64,000 bases of DNA, from assembly GCF_013394655.1 (NCBI RefSeq), contig NZ_CP053351.1:2200501-2264500 (forward strand), in the 5' to 3' direction. Below are positions 32,817-41,494 of the stretch, piece by piece. The first letter of the stretch is position 1, and every line of letters starts with the position of its first letter. Made by a program: the position numbers and the translations under genes. Source of the DNA: Winogradskyella schleiferi. GTDB lineage: Bacteria; Bacteroidota; Bacteroidia; Flavobacteriales; Flavobacteriaceae. The notes below the pieces were generated by a model. The model was not told the origin of the DNA and made no database searches. It worked only from the letters and a program-made list of their open reading frames with translations.

Positions 32817-34421
32817 TTACATCTCAAACCAAACATCCACATCTAATTCAGACCCTTCGCTTTCAATTAGCGATTTATGAATAAACTCATTATTAGACTT
32901 GGAATAGTCATAATCTTTAGACCATGTTTTATGATTTTTGGATAATTCAACAATACTGTCACAAACAAATTTTATTTCAGCATTTGTGGTTGTTGGATGA
33001 ATAGACATACGAATCCAACCTGGCTTACGCACTAACTCTCCGATGGAAATTTCATTCGTTAATTCATGAGACATTTGCTGATCTACATGCAACAAAAAAT
33101 GCCCGTAAGTACCCGCACAACTGCAACCACCACGTGTTTGAATCCCGAATTTATCATTCAACAGTTTCACAGCAAGATTAAAATGCAAGTCGTCGATATA
33201 AAAAGAAATCACACCTAACCGATCTTTATGCTGACCTGCGAGAATATTTATGTTAGGAATATTTCCAAGTTTCTCAAAGATGATCGCTACAAGTTCATGT
33301 TCCCGCTTCAGCATATTAGCCACTCCCATTTGTTCTTTTAAACGAATAGACAAAGCTGTTTTTATAGTTTGAAGAAATCCTGGTGTACCACCATCTTCTC
33401 GATCTTCAATATTATCAATATATTTGTGTTCGCCCCAAGGATTCGTCCAACTTACCGTACCGCCTCCTGGACAATCTGGCACCATATTTTTATACAATTT
33501 CTTATTGAAAACCAAAACACCAGAAGAGCCAGGTCCACCCAAAAACTTATGAGGCGAAAAGAATATGGCATCTAATTGAGCATCTTTATCAATTGGATGC
33601 ATATCAATAGCTACGTAAGGTGCAGAACAGGCAAAATCCACAAAACAAACCCCTCCATGTTTATGCATCAATTTAGCAACCTCATGATGTGGAATCTGAA
33701 TTCCTGTAACATTAGAACCGTCTATTATAGATGCAATTTTAATGGTACAATCTTTATATTGATGCAATAAAGTCTCTAAATTCTTCAGGCAAAATAAACC
33801 CTCTTCATTAGGCGGCACTACCTCAACTTTTGCCATAGTTTCTAGCCAGGTAGTTTGGTTAGAATGATGTTCCATATGTGAAATAAAAACTACAGGTCGC
33901 ATTTCATCTGGAACCTTAGTAAAGGCTTTTAAATTCTCAGGAATTTTTAAGCCTAAAATACGTTGGAATTTATTGACCACTCCTGTCATTCCATTACCTG
34001 AAACGATAAGGATATCGTCGTCATTGGCATTGACATGGTCTTTAATAATATGCCTTGCTTTATGGTAAGCTTTGGTCATAGCCGTACCAGAAACAGTTGT
34101 TTCCGTATGTGTGTTCGCTACAAACGGTCCAAAATCATTCGTCAGTTTTTCTTCAATAGGTCGATATAAACGACCAGAAGCAGTCCAATCCGTATAGATG
34201 ATTTTTTGTTCGCCATAAGGCGACACAAAGGATTGTTCTTGACCAATAATATGCTTTCTGAACTGATTGAAATAGGTTTCTAAATCAGTTACCATATCTT
34301 GCCTTTTAGTTTCAGAAATCAAAGTCATAACATTATTATTTTCAGATCCCATTATAAAAAAGGAATCAATTCGAAATTCAAAACTCATTTCCCCTAAGGG
34401 TTCATGAGTTCTAGATTTCAT
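32817..34421 (-). CDS. Aminotransferase class V, cysteine desulfurase-like (SufS-type)
   Basis: A PLP enzyme of up to 534 residues. The Schiff-base Lys is in FFSPHKFLGG and the Cys-rich loop TRGGCSCAGTYGH near residue 430 suggests cysteine desulfurase or related activity. Other conserved stretches are SGNGMTGVVNKFQ, SHMEHHSN and CFVDFACSAPYVA. The first 42 residues are not typical of the family; MGSENN (34352), MTLISE (34328) or MVTDLE (34295) are likelier starts. It follows glmM in the same direction (10 bp apart) and is probably cotranscribed. No suf or isc partners are nearby, so its sulfur acceptor is unknown. Confidence 0.82.
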   Translation of the reverse strand: MKSRTHEPLGEMSFEFRIDSFFIMGSENNNVMTLISETKRQDMVTDLETYFNQFRKHIIGQEQSFVSPYGEQKIIYTDWTASGRLYRPIEEKLTNDFGPFVANTHTETTVSGTAMTKAYHKARHIIKDHVNANDDDILIVSGNGMTGVVNKFQRILGLKIPENLKAFTKVPDEMRPVVFISHMEHHSNQTTWLETMAKVEVVPPNEEGLFCLKNLETLLHQYKDCTIKIASIIDGSNVTGIQIPHHEVAKLMHKHGGVCFVDFACSAPYVAIDMHPIDKDAQLDAIFFSPHKFLGGPGSSGVLVFNKKLYKNMVPDCPGGGTVSWTNPWGEHKYIDNIEDREDGGTPGFLQTIKTALSIRLKEQMGVANMLKREHELVAIIFEKLGNIPNINILAGQHKDRLGVISFYIDDLHFNLAVKLLNDKFGIQTRGGCSCAGTYGHFLLHVDQQMSHELTNEISIGELVRKPGWIRMSIHPTTTNAEIKFVCDSIVELSKNHKTWSKDYDYSKSNNEFIHKSLIESEGSELDVDVWFEM

Positions 34422-34430
34422 TTAAAGATA

Positions 34431-35819
34431 CTAAATATTAGCAATAGCCTTAATTTCTGCAATAAAACGATCTGCCAAAGTATCGGCAGCGTCTTGCGAA
34501 GGTGCTTCAGTATAGATTCTAATGATCGGCTCGGTATTGCTCTTACGTAGATGCACCCAACTATCTGCAAAATCAATTTTTACACCATCGATGGTCGTTA
34601 ATTTTTCATGACTATAATTGGATTCCATGGTTTTCAGAATACCATCGACATCTAATCCAGGTGTCAATTGAATTTTCTTCTTACTCATATAATAATTAGG
34701 ATATGTGGCCCTAAGTTCGCTTACCTTCATTTGTTTTTCAGCCAATAAGCTTAAGAACAGCGCAACGCCAACCAAAGCATCACGACCATAATGTGATTCT
34801 GGATAAATTATACCACCATTTCCTTCACCTCCAATGACGACCTTGTTTTTTTTCATTAAAGCTACCACGTTTACTTCGCCCACAGCACTAGCTTCATACG
34901 TTCCTCCATGTTTTTCGGTAATATCTCTAAGTGCGCGCGTAGAACTCATATTACTAACGGTATTTCCAGGGTTTTTGCTCAACACGTAATCTGCACAAGC
35001 AACCAAAGTGTATTCTTCGCCAAACATTTCGCCGGTTTCATCCATAAATGCCAAACGATCAACATCTGGATCAACTACAATTCCGAAATCAGCATGCTCC
35101 TTTACAACCGCTTTTGCCAAATCGCCTAAATGTTCTTTTAAAGGTTCTGGATTATGAGGAAAATGACCCGTTGGATCACAATATAATTTTACAGGCTCCA
35201 CACCTAAACGTTCTAACAATAAAGGAATAGCGATTCCTCCTGTAGAATTCACACCATCGACAACCACTGTAAAATTTGCTTTTTCAATGGCCTTTTTATT
35301 GACTAATGGTAATGCTAAAACTTCAACAATATGTAAATCAATATAGGCATCGTTGATGGTTATTTTCCCCAAGTCATCAACTTCTGCAAAATTCATTGTA
35401 TTGGAATCCGCAATCTCCAATATTTTCTGTCCTTCTTCACCATTTAAAAACTCACCTTTAGCATTTAATAGCTTTAAGGCGTTCCATTGTTTTGGATTAT
35501 GGCTTGCCGTTAAAATAATACCACCATCGGCATGTTCCATTGGCACCGCAACCTCAACCGTTGGTGTTGTGGATAAGCCTAAATCAATCACGTGAATCCC
35601 TAAACCAACTAAAGTATTCATGACCAAATTCTGAATCATCTCTCCAGAAATTCTAGCATCACGCCCAACAACGACTCTATAGTTGTCTTTATTACGCTGT
35701 TGCTTTAACCATGTACCATAAGCGGCTGCGAATTTAACGGCATCTATTGGTGTTAGGTTTTCATCTACTGGTCCGCCAATAGTGCCACGAATTCCTGAAA
35801 TTGATTTTATTAATGTCAT
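34431..35819 (-). CDS. glmM: Phosphoglucosamine mutase-like phosphohexomutase
   Basis: A 462-residue alpha-D-phosphohexomutase. The phosphoserine loop is TASHNPKQWNALK near residue 103, the metal loop DPDVDRLAF near residue 246 and the sugar-binding GEGNGG near residue 333; the C-terminal phosphate loop is RKSNTEPIIRIY. In this group the enzyme converts glucosamine-6-phosphate to glucosamine-1-phosphate for peptidoglycan and LPS synthesis, though phosphomannomutase activity is hard to exclude. It lies 10 bp upstream of the SufS-like gene and starts next to a region with two inverted-repeat elements. Confidence 0.88.
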   Translation of the reverse strand: MTLIKSISGIRGTIGGPVDENLTPIDAVKFAAAYGTWLKQQRNKDNYRVVVGRDARISGEMIQNLVMNTLVGLGIHVIDLGLSTTPTVEVAVPMEHADGGIILTASHNPKQWNALKLLNAKGEFLNGEEGQKILEIADSNTMNFAEVDDLGKITINDAYIDLHIVEVLALPLVNKKAIEKANFTVVVDGVNSTGGIAIPLLLERLGVEPVKLYCDPTGHFPHNPEPLKEHLGDLAKAVVKEHADFGIVVDPDVDRLAFMDETGEMFGEEYTLVACADYVLSKNPGNTVSNMSSTRALRDITEKHGGTYEASAVGEVNVVALMKKNKVVIGGEGNGGIIYPESHYGRDALVGVALFLSLLAEKQMKVSELRATYPNYYMSKKKIQLTPGLDVDGILKTMESNYSHEKLTTIDGVKIDFADSWVHLRKSNTEPIIRIYTEAPSQDAADTLADRFIAEIKAIANI

Positions 35820-35866
35820 AAATTTTTGATTTTCAGCAAATATAAATAGATATACCGTTTTATACT

Positions 35867-36031
35867 AGAAGTGGTTTAAACTTTTAGAATTGAAGCGGAA
35901 ATTAATCATTTTGTGGATAGTTGAAGGTATTTTTTGCTTGCATAGCATCACTAAGGAAAGAAAAAACGACAAAAAATATTTCCAAAAGGACATTTTTTTT
36001 TGAGCCCGTTAAAAAAGCTTAAACCACTTCT
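35867..36031. repeat. Inverted-repeat element A (about 165 bp)
   Basis: Left arm 35867-35885 and right arm 36013-36031, 19 bp each, match at 18 positions after inversion. The element contains no ORF and lies right upstream of glmM. The size and terminal inverted repeats resemble a small non-autonomous element (MITE) or a large hairpin; no target duplication was seen. Confidence 0.55.
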
Positions 36032-36094
36032 TTAATTTATTATCAATTTTAGCTATTAAGTCCAAATACATGACAAAAATAAAAGCAATTGATT

Positions 36095-36248
36095 TTTTGC
36101 CACGAATACACGAATCTTATATTTGCGATAAATGAAAGTCTATAAATCTTTGGAACAGACCTTAGGTCTGTATCATTTGTGAAATAGATAGTCAATTATT
36201 TTATTTGATATTATAGAAAACCTGTAAATTCGTGTATTCGTGGCAAAA
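36095..36248. repeat. Inverted-repeat element B (about 154 bp, 21-bp perfect arms)
   Basis: Arms 36095-36115 and 36228-36248 pair at all 21 positions (left arm starts TTTTGCCACGAATACACG). Inside lies a small palindrome, CAGACCTTAGGTCTG (36156-36170). Similar ACGAAT/ATTCGT repeats are common in Bacteroidetes genomes. No ORF. Confidence 0.65.
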
Positions 36249-36416
36249 TTTATAGAGATTAAAAATTAAGGCCTTATAATAAACTCCCAAACAATGCATT
36301 AGAAATGAATTTATTAACACAAATTCTTGTCCCATCGGGAAATTGAATATATACGTACTGACAATTTTTATTATGTACTAAACTATTATGTGATCATGAA
36401 TTTGTAATTTCGACCG

Positions 36417-37019
36417 ATGAATTTCTTGGCTCATATTTACCTTTCTGGAGACAACGAACTCATTACCATAGGAAACTTTGTTGGTGATGGAGTTAGGGGG
36501 AATAAATACAAATTGTATCCTGTTGAAATTCAAATAGGCATTAAACTGCATCGCCATATTGATACCTTTACGGATGCACATCCTATTTTTAGACGATGTA
36601 CCAAAAGATTGCATAAAGGTTATAGTCATTACAGTGGTGTGATTGTAGATATATTTTACGATCATTTTTTGGCTAAAAACTGGAAGAACTATTCAGATAT
36701 TCCACTAGATATTTACATCGCAGACTTTTATAAAAGCTTAATAAACAACATGGCTATTCTTCCACCACGTTTTCAAAAATTGACTCCAATTATGATTGAA
36801 GGGAATTGGTTAATCAGTTATGCAACGGTTGAAGGTATTCAGTTGGTTCTGAATGGTATGAACCGCAGAACAAAAGGGCGTTCTAAAATGAACGAAGCTA
36901 CTAAGGAACTTAGAACACATTATGATGCTTTTGAAAAAGATTTTACTGATTTTTTTGAAGAATTAATGGTTTTCAGTGCTGAAAAACGAATAGAGATAGA
37001 ACGAGATTTTAAGTTCTAA
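36417..37019 (+). CDS. Acyl carrier protein phosphodiesterase-like protein (DUF479/AcpH)
   Basis: A 200-residue protein that begins MNFLAHIYLSG and contains FVGDGVRG, an IKLHRHIDTFTDAHP stretch and a VIVDIFYDHFLA stretch, all typical of AcpH/DUF479 members of the HD-like superfamily. Known members remove 4'-phosphopantetheine from acyl carrier protein in the cytosol. The metal-binding His/Asp residues appear intact. It is a single gene, following the region with inverted repeats. Length matches the family. Confidence 0.87.
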   Translation: MNFLAHIYLSGDNELITIGNFVGDGVRGNKYKLYPVEIQIGIKLHRHIDTFTDAHPIFRRCTKRLHKGYSHYSGVIVDIFYDHFLAKNWKNYSDIPLDIYIADFYKSLINNMAILPPRFQKLTPIMIEGNWLISYATVEGIQLVLNGMNRRTKGRSKMNEATKELRTHYDAFEKDFTDFFEELMVFSAEKRIEIERDFKF

Positions 37020-37062
37020 GGTTTTTATTGGAATATGAAATAAAAATTATAGAACGCTCTGT

Positions 37063-37070
37063 TATCTTTG
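37063..37070 (+). promoter_or_regulatory. -7 box for the gene at 37118
   Basis: TATCTTTG matches TAnnTTTG. It leaves no room for a leader before the ATG at 37079, so the ATG at 37118 is the likely start. Confidence 0.5.
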
Positions 37071-37117
37071 AATAATAAATGATTCCTGAATTTCTCAAAA
37101 AACAATCGATACCGATA

Positions 37118-37852
37118 ATGACAAAGAAACCATTTAAATTTAAAAAAGCATTAAAAATAATTGGAAGCGTTATCATCTTCTTTACTTTACCGACAGTCCT
37201 ACTCTTTGGGTTTATGTATTTAAAATTCGATGAAGACTTACCAACGGGACAACAAGGCGCCAATGCCGATCAACTAGCAAACAAAATGCTCGAAGCTTTG
37301 GATGAGGAGGCCTATCTCAATACCGATTATTTGGAATGGACGTTTAAGGGCAGACACCACTATAAATGGTATAAATCGGACAAAACGTGTGAAGTCTACT
37401 GGGATCATTTAACCGTTATTCTAGATCTGGAAAATCGAAATAATTCAAAAGTCTTTGTAGCCGAACAAGAATACAATGGCGCAGAAAAGCAAGATTATAT
37501 CCGTAAAGCTGAAAGCTATTTTAACAACGATTCCTTTTGGTTAGTGGCACCTTACAAAGTGTTTGATCCAGGTGTAGAACGTCGATTGGTAAAAACCGAA
37601 TCGAATAAAGAGGCGCTTTTGGTCACCTATACTTCCGGAGGAACAACACCAGGAGATTCTTATTTATGGCATTTAGATGCCAATGGAAAACCTAAAAGCT
37701 TTCAAATGTGGGTTCATATTCTACCTATTGAGGGTTTAGAAGCCACATGGGAAAACTGGATAACTACCGAAAGTGGAGCCCAGTTGCCTACGTTCCATAA
37801 GTTTTTGGTGTTTGGTTTGGAGATCAGTGAGGTTAAGGGTTTGAGATTATAA
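37118..37852 (+). CDS. Membrane-anchored protein of unknown function
   Basis: A 244-residue protein with one N-terminal membrane segment (about residues 10-30) after a Lys-rich start. The rest is a soluble domain with many aromatic residues (YLEWTFKGRHHYKWYKSDKT, HLTVILD, SYLWHLDANGKP), predicted to face the periplasm. I do not recognise the family. An ATG at 37079 would add 13 residues, but the promoter -7 box argues against it. It is convergent with the gene at 37940-38464. Confidence 0.65.
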   Translation: MTKKPFKFKKALKIIGSVIIFFTLPTVLLFGFMYLKFDEDLPTGQQGANADQLANKMLEALDEEAYLNTDYLEWTFKGRHHYKWYKSDKTCEVYWDHLTVILDLENRNNSKVFVAEQEYNGAEKQDYIRKAESYFNNDSFWLVAPYKVFDPGVERRLVKTESNKEALLVTYTSGGTTPGDSYLWHLDANGKPKSFQMWVHILPIEGLEATWENWITTESGAQLPTFHKFLVFGLEISEVKGLRL

Positions 37853-37889
37853 ATTATCCCATTTTTTGAAGTTAACTTGTAATCTTTAC

Positions 37890-37910
37890 ACTTTTCACTT
37901 TTCACTTTTC
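37890..37910 (+). repeat. Heptanucleotide repeat (ACTTTTC x3)
   Basis: Three exact units of ACTTTTC lie between the convergent genes at 37118-37852 and 37940-38464. It is one of three heptanucleotide arrays in the window. Confidence 0.85.
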
Positions 37911-37939
37911 ACCACCAACATAGGACTGTCATCTGTGAA

Positions 37940-38464
37940 CTATTTACGCCGCTGCCCTACAAACTGTTGACTCTTCAGCTTGAACAACACATTAAAACTC
38001 GTTAAACTGCCATAACTTCTTGTAATATATTGTTGAAGGTCTATCTTTTCCTGCTCTTCCAGATTACTGGAATTTATCTTTTGCTCCATAACACGTAAGC
38101 GATCGCGAACCATAGTGATTTTATGAAAGAATTTATCAATCGGCAACTCTGTGGATTTTAAGTTAGTGTCTCCTGGTTGTATAATGAGTTTTCCGCCCTT
38201 CCATTTATCTGCTATACTAATGACTTCGGAAACATCGGACCATTTTTTTAGTATGGACTTTAAACTGCGTTCTACTTCATAAAAACTGATGGTATCCACT
38301 TCGTCTTCGGCGGCTTCAATAACTTCAAATTCCGAATCCAGATCTATGGTTTCCAATCCGTTTTCTATAAATGTGACCCAATAGTGTTTTGACGTGACGT
38401 TGGTAACCACTCCTTTTCCGTATTCGTTATGGTTGATTCTTGATCCTATGCCTGGTAATTTCAT
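37940..38464 (-). CDS. Conserved flavobacterial protein with tudor/CarD-like N-terminus
   Basis: A 174-residue soluble protein. Residues 1-45 form a small beta domain with GSRINHNEYGKGVVTNV, like the tudor/CarD-like modules found at the ends of UvrD helicases and in CarD. The remainder is helical, with an extended coiled-coil-like stretch (ITMVRDRLRVMEQKINSS). The N-terminal fold suggests contact with nucleic acid or RNA polymerase, but this is an inference. No signal peptide. It is convergent with the gene to its left. Confidence 0.6.
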   Translation of the reverse strand: MKLPGIGSRINHNEYGKGVVTNVTSKHYWVTFIENGLETIDLDSEFEVIEAAEDEVDTISFYEVERSLKSILKKWSDVSEVISIADKWKGGKLIIQPGDTNLKSTELPIDKFFHKITMVRDRLRVMEQKINSSNLEEQEKIDLQQYITRSYGSLTSFNVLFKLKSQQFVGQRRK

Positions 38465-38627
38465 CTTTCTGTAAAATTAATTTGATTAAATAATAGAACT
38501 AAAATTCGTAAAATTAAAATTTTAAATATCAATGCTTTTCGCATTTGTTAAGGTATCTCTAAAGTTCTTGTAAAACCACTTAAATTTAAATATTATTGCA
38601 TTATTACTAATTTAAACAACTATAATT

Positions 38628-38978
38628 ATGAAAAAACTACTTTTTACCCTATTTTTTTTCGGATACTGTTTTATGGTTAGTGCACAAAGTGAACCAAAAG
38701 TTGGTGATGAACTTATAATTAAAGCACCTCTGTCACAATCATATCACTATATCAAATTTCCAAAACCCAACATTTTAATAAAACGAGGTACAGTGACCCG
38801 TTATAAAAGTGTCTATGGAAATGAGGTGGTCATTAATGATGTTATGACCAAAGCTAATGGCGACGTCCATGTGGAACTAAAGAAAAAAGACGGCAGCAAG
38901 TTTTTTGGTTTTTTGAGTAAAGTAAAAGCCAACTATACTAAAGCCATTGAAGCTGAAGAAATGATTACAGCTCCTTAA
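38628..38978 (+). CDS. Small exported protein of unknown function
   Basis: A 116-residue protein with a signal peptide (about residues 1-20, cleavage near VSAQ) and a beta-rich mature domain of about 95 residues. It contains repeated Lys/Val strands (VTRYKSVYGNEVVINDV, VHVELKKKDGS). I do not recognise the family. A good terminator follows at 39003-39035. It is likely a periplasmic protein. Confidence 0.65.
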   Translation: MKKLLFTLFFFGYCFMVSAQSEPKVGDELIIKAPLSQSYHYIKFPKPNILIKRGTVTRYKSVYGNEVVINDVMTKANGDVHVELKKKDGSKFFGFLSKVKANYTKAIEAEEMITAP

Positions 38979-39002
38979 ATCTTATATAAATACTACACAG
39001 AT

Positions 39003-39035
39003 AAAGTGCTTTGGTAATTCCAGAGCACTTTTTTT
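39003..39035 (+). terminator. Rho-independent terminator
   Basis: AAAGTGCT and AGCACTTT pair with inner TGG/CCA pairs around a TAATT loop, followed by about seven T at 39029-39035. It ends the gene at 38628-38978. Confidence 0.8.
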
Positions 39036-39064
39036 ATACCAATTATTTTGAGGGATAAAGGGTA

Positions 39065-40111
39065 TTACTCCCTAAACGTCAATTTACTAATCCTACCCTT
39101 ACCTGCTGCATAAGCCACAGAATCATTTAAAAACCGAATGGTATAATAACCTTCATCGCTTAAATGCTTCCATGAATCTCCTGCATCATTACTATAATCA
39201 ATACCTTTAAATCCAATAACAACTAGCTCTTTTCCGTCACTATTTGGAACATACTGGATACAGCTTCGATAACCAGGACCTTTTCCATTAGCCACAACTT
39301 GCCAAGTTTTTCCAGCGTCATTGGTTCTTATTTTGTTGTTCAATGTATCGTTTGGTTTGGTATAATCGCCACCAATGGCGAATCCGTTTTTTTCATCATA
39401 AAAATCCATGGAATAAATACCCGTCGTTTCTTTGCCTTGAATAATTGGTGTGTCGTAAACGTCCCAGATTTTACCTTTATCTGGTGAGTATAGTATTCTA
39501 CTTGCTTTTCCACCTGTGGCTACCCAAGTATGGTCTCCAATTATAGCAATATTAGTGTCACTTGCTGCAAAGGCAGCTTCGCCTGCTTTCGCTTTTGGTA
39601 AATCGTCACAAGATATTTTTGTCCAAGAGTCTCCACCATCTCTGGTTATGATAACACTCATACAATCGTTTGTTGGATCTCCGATGGCGATGCCTTCTTG
39701 ATCGTTCCAGAAGTCCATAGAATCATAGAAGGCTTTTGGGTTTGCTTCATAGTAAACCAATGAACCATCTTGAAATAGTTTAGCTGGATTTCCAATTGAT
39801 AGGGTAAAAGTATAATCACCTTGAAAAGCTATTGCTCTAAAATTGCTTGGTATTAATGAATCCTCTGTTGACAACCAATAATTCCCCTCTTCAAAATCTT
39901 GCATATAAGACAAAACACTTCTTAGAATTTTACCTGAAGATGTAGCCGCTACAACTCTTCCTTCGTTTATTTCCAAAGCTCTTACATTCAACAAAGAATC
40001 TTGCAGCAACGTTTCAATTTCTACTTTCGTAAAATTTCTAGATTTTACTAATTCATCATGTTTACAAGAATATAATCCTACTAACAACAGAACAAATATT
40101 AAAACACGCAT
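39065..40111 (-). CDS. BNR/Ycf48-like beta-propeller lipoprotein
   Basis: A protein of about 348 residues with lipobox LYSC at Cys 16 when started at 40111. The open frame reaches 40138, but the start at 40111 gives a standard lipoprotein signal (MRVLIFVLLLVGLYSC). The rest is a beta propeller with Asp-box-like repeats (TRDGGDSWTKIS, SPDKGKIWDVY, TNDAGKTWQVV, SNDAGDSWKHLS), as in sialidase/BNR repeats or Ycf48/HCF136. It is probably periplasmic or on the cell surface. No catalytic residue set of a sialidase was seen. The function is unknown. Confidence 0.82.
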   Translation of the reverse strand: MRVLIFVLLLVGLYSCKHDELVKSRNFTKVEIETLLQDSLLNVRALEINEGRVVAATSSGKILRSVLSYMQDFEEGNYWLSTEDSLIPSNFRAIAFQGDYTFTLSIGNPAKLFQDGSLVYYEANPKAFYDSMDFWNDQEGIAIGDPTNDCMSVIITRDGGDSWTKISCDDLPKAKAGEAAFAASDTNIAIIGDHTWVATGGKASRILYSPDKGKIWDVYDTPIIQGKETTGIYSMDFYDEKNGFAIGGDYTKPNDTLNNKIRTNDAGKTWQVVANGKGPGYRSCIQYVPNSDGKELVVIGFKGIDYSNDAGDSWKHLSDEGYYTIRFLNDSVAYAAGKGRISKLTFRE

Positions 40112-40185
40112 ACTCCTAATTTTTCCTAAAAATAACAAAGCTTTATAATTTGAAAGTTAATTAGCCCAACAATTAAACAAATGTG

Positions 40186-40193
40186 TACCTTTG
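40186..40193 (+). promoter_or_regulatory. -7 box for the RsmB-like gene
   Basis: TACCTTTG matches TAnnTTTG and is a common form in flavobacteria. It lies 62 bp before the ATG at 40255 and overlaps the upstream GTG at 40183, which is therefore not the start. Confidence 0.5.
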
Positions 40194-40254
40194 CACGTCC
40201 TTTTTTGCAGAACTATTCAACAGCAAAAGAAGACTGAAAAATTCAATACCGATT

Positions 40255-41466
40255 ATGAGATTACACAGAAACTTATGCTTTGCCGTAATAGATGGTTTAC
40301 ACCTTATTTTTAATGAAGGGGAATATGCCGATAAAGTGATTCAACAATTACTAAAACGAGATAAACGTTGGGGAAGTCGCGATAGAGGTTTCGTAGCAGA
40401 AACGGTTTACACTATTGTGCGCTACCAAAGACTATATGCTGAAATCGCAGATGTAAAAGCACCATACCACAGAGACAACCTTTGGCGAATGTTTGCTGTT
40501 TGGGCCACGCTAAAAGGCATTAAATTACCAGACTGGAAATACTTTACAGACACACCTACCCGAAAAATAAAGGGCCGATTTGACGAACTATCCAAAATCA
40601 GAAAATACAAAGAATCCATTCCTGATTGGATGGATGAATTGGGTGTTGCTGAGTTAGGCGAAGCAGAATGGACCAAAGAAATAGCCATGCAAAACGAGCA
40701 AGCTGATGTTATTCTTAGAGTCAACACACTTAAAACCAATAAAAATGATTTACAACTCAAACTACAATCCGAGGATATAGAAACCGAGTTTTTACCAAAT
40801 CATCCTTATGCCTTAAAGTTAACGGAACGTGCAAACGTATTTGTGACTGAAGCTTTTAAAGAGGGTTGGTTCGAAGTTCAAGATGCGTCTTCCCAATTAG
40901 TAGCTGATTATTTAGACGTGAAACCTGGTATGAAGGTTGTGGATGTTTGTGCAGGTGCAGGTGGAAAATCCTTGCATTTAGCGGCTTTGATGGAAAACAA
41001 AGGCCAGGTTATCTCTATGGATATTTACGAAAGTAAACTGAAAAAATTAAAGGTTAGAGCTCGTAGAAATGGGGTTCACAATATTGAGATGAAAGTCATA
41101 GATTCTACAAAACCGATTAAAAAATTACATGGCAAAGCTGACCGTTTATTAATTGATGCGCCATGTTCTGGGTTAGGTGTATTACGACGAAATCCGGATG
41201 CGAAATGGAAACTACAACCAGAGTTTATAGAAAGTATCAAACAAACGCAATTGGAAGTTTTAGAACAATATTCTAAAATGGTAAAGTCTGGCGGTAAAAT
41301 GGTTTATGCCACCTGTTCTGTTTTACCTTCCGAAAATCAAAAACAAGTTGACAAATTTTTAACATCTGAAGCCGGAAAAGATTTTACTTTTGTCAAAGAC
41401 AAAAAAGTATTGGCCTACAAATCTGGCTTTGATGGATTTTACATGGCACTTTTAGAAAAAAAATAA
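40255..41466 (+). CDS. rsmB: RsmB/NOP-family RNA m5C methyltransferase
   Basis: A 403-residue protein. The start at 40255 (MRLHRNLCFAVIDGL) follows the promoter; the frame could reach a GTG at 40183. The N-terminal helical domain is NusB-like. The SAM-binding region has VVDVCAGAGGKSLHLA near residue 229 and the two catalytic Cys lie in DAPCSGLGVLRRN and YATCSVLPSENQ. It should methylate cytosine in 16S rRNA. Length and motifs fit RsmB/RsmF-type enzymes; RsmB is the best match but the exact target base is not certain. Confidence 0.88.
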   Translation: MRLHRNLCFAVIDGLHLIFNEGEYADKVIQQLLKRDKRWGSRDRGFVAETVYTIVRYQRLYAEIADVKAPYHRDNLWRMFAVWATLKGIKLPDWKYFTDTPTRKIKGRFDELSKIRKYKESIPDWMDELGVAELGEAEWTKEIAMQNEQADVILRVNTLKTNKNDLQLKLQSEDIETEFLPNHPYALKLTERANVFVTEAFKEGWFEVQDASSQLVADYLDVKPGMKVVDVCAGAGGKSLHLAALMENKGQVISMDIYESKLKKLKVRARRNGVHNIEMKVIDSTKPIKKLHGKADRLLIDAPCSGLGVLRRNPDAKWKLQPEFIESIKQTQLEVLEQYSKMVKSGGKMVYATCSVLPSENQKQVDKFLTSEAGKDFTFVKDKKVLAYKSGFDGFYMALLEKK

Positions 41467-41494
41467 CCCAAATAACAATTGAACGATTTTAAAT

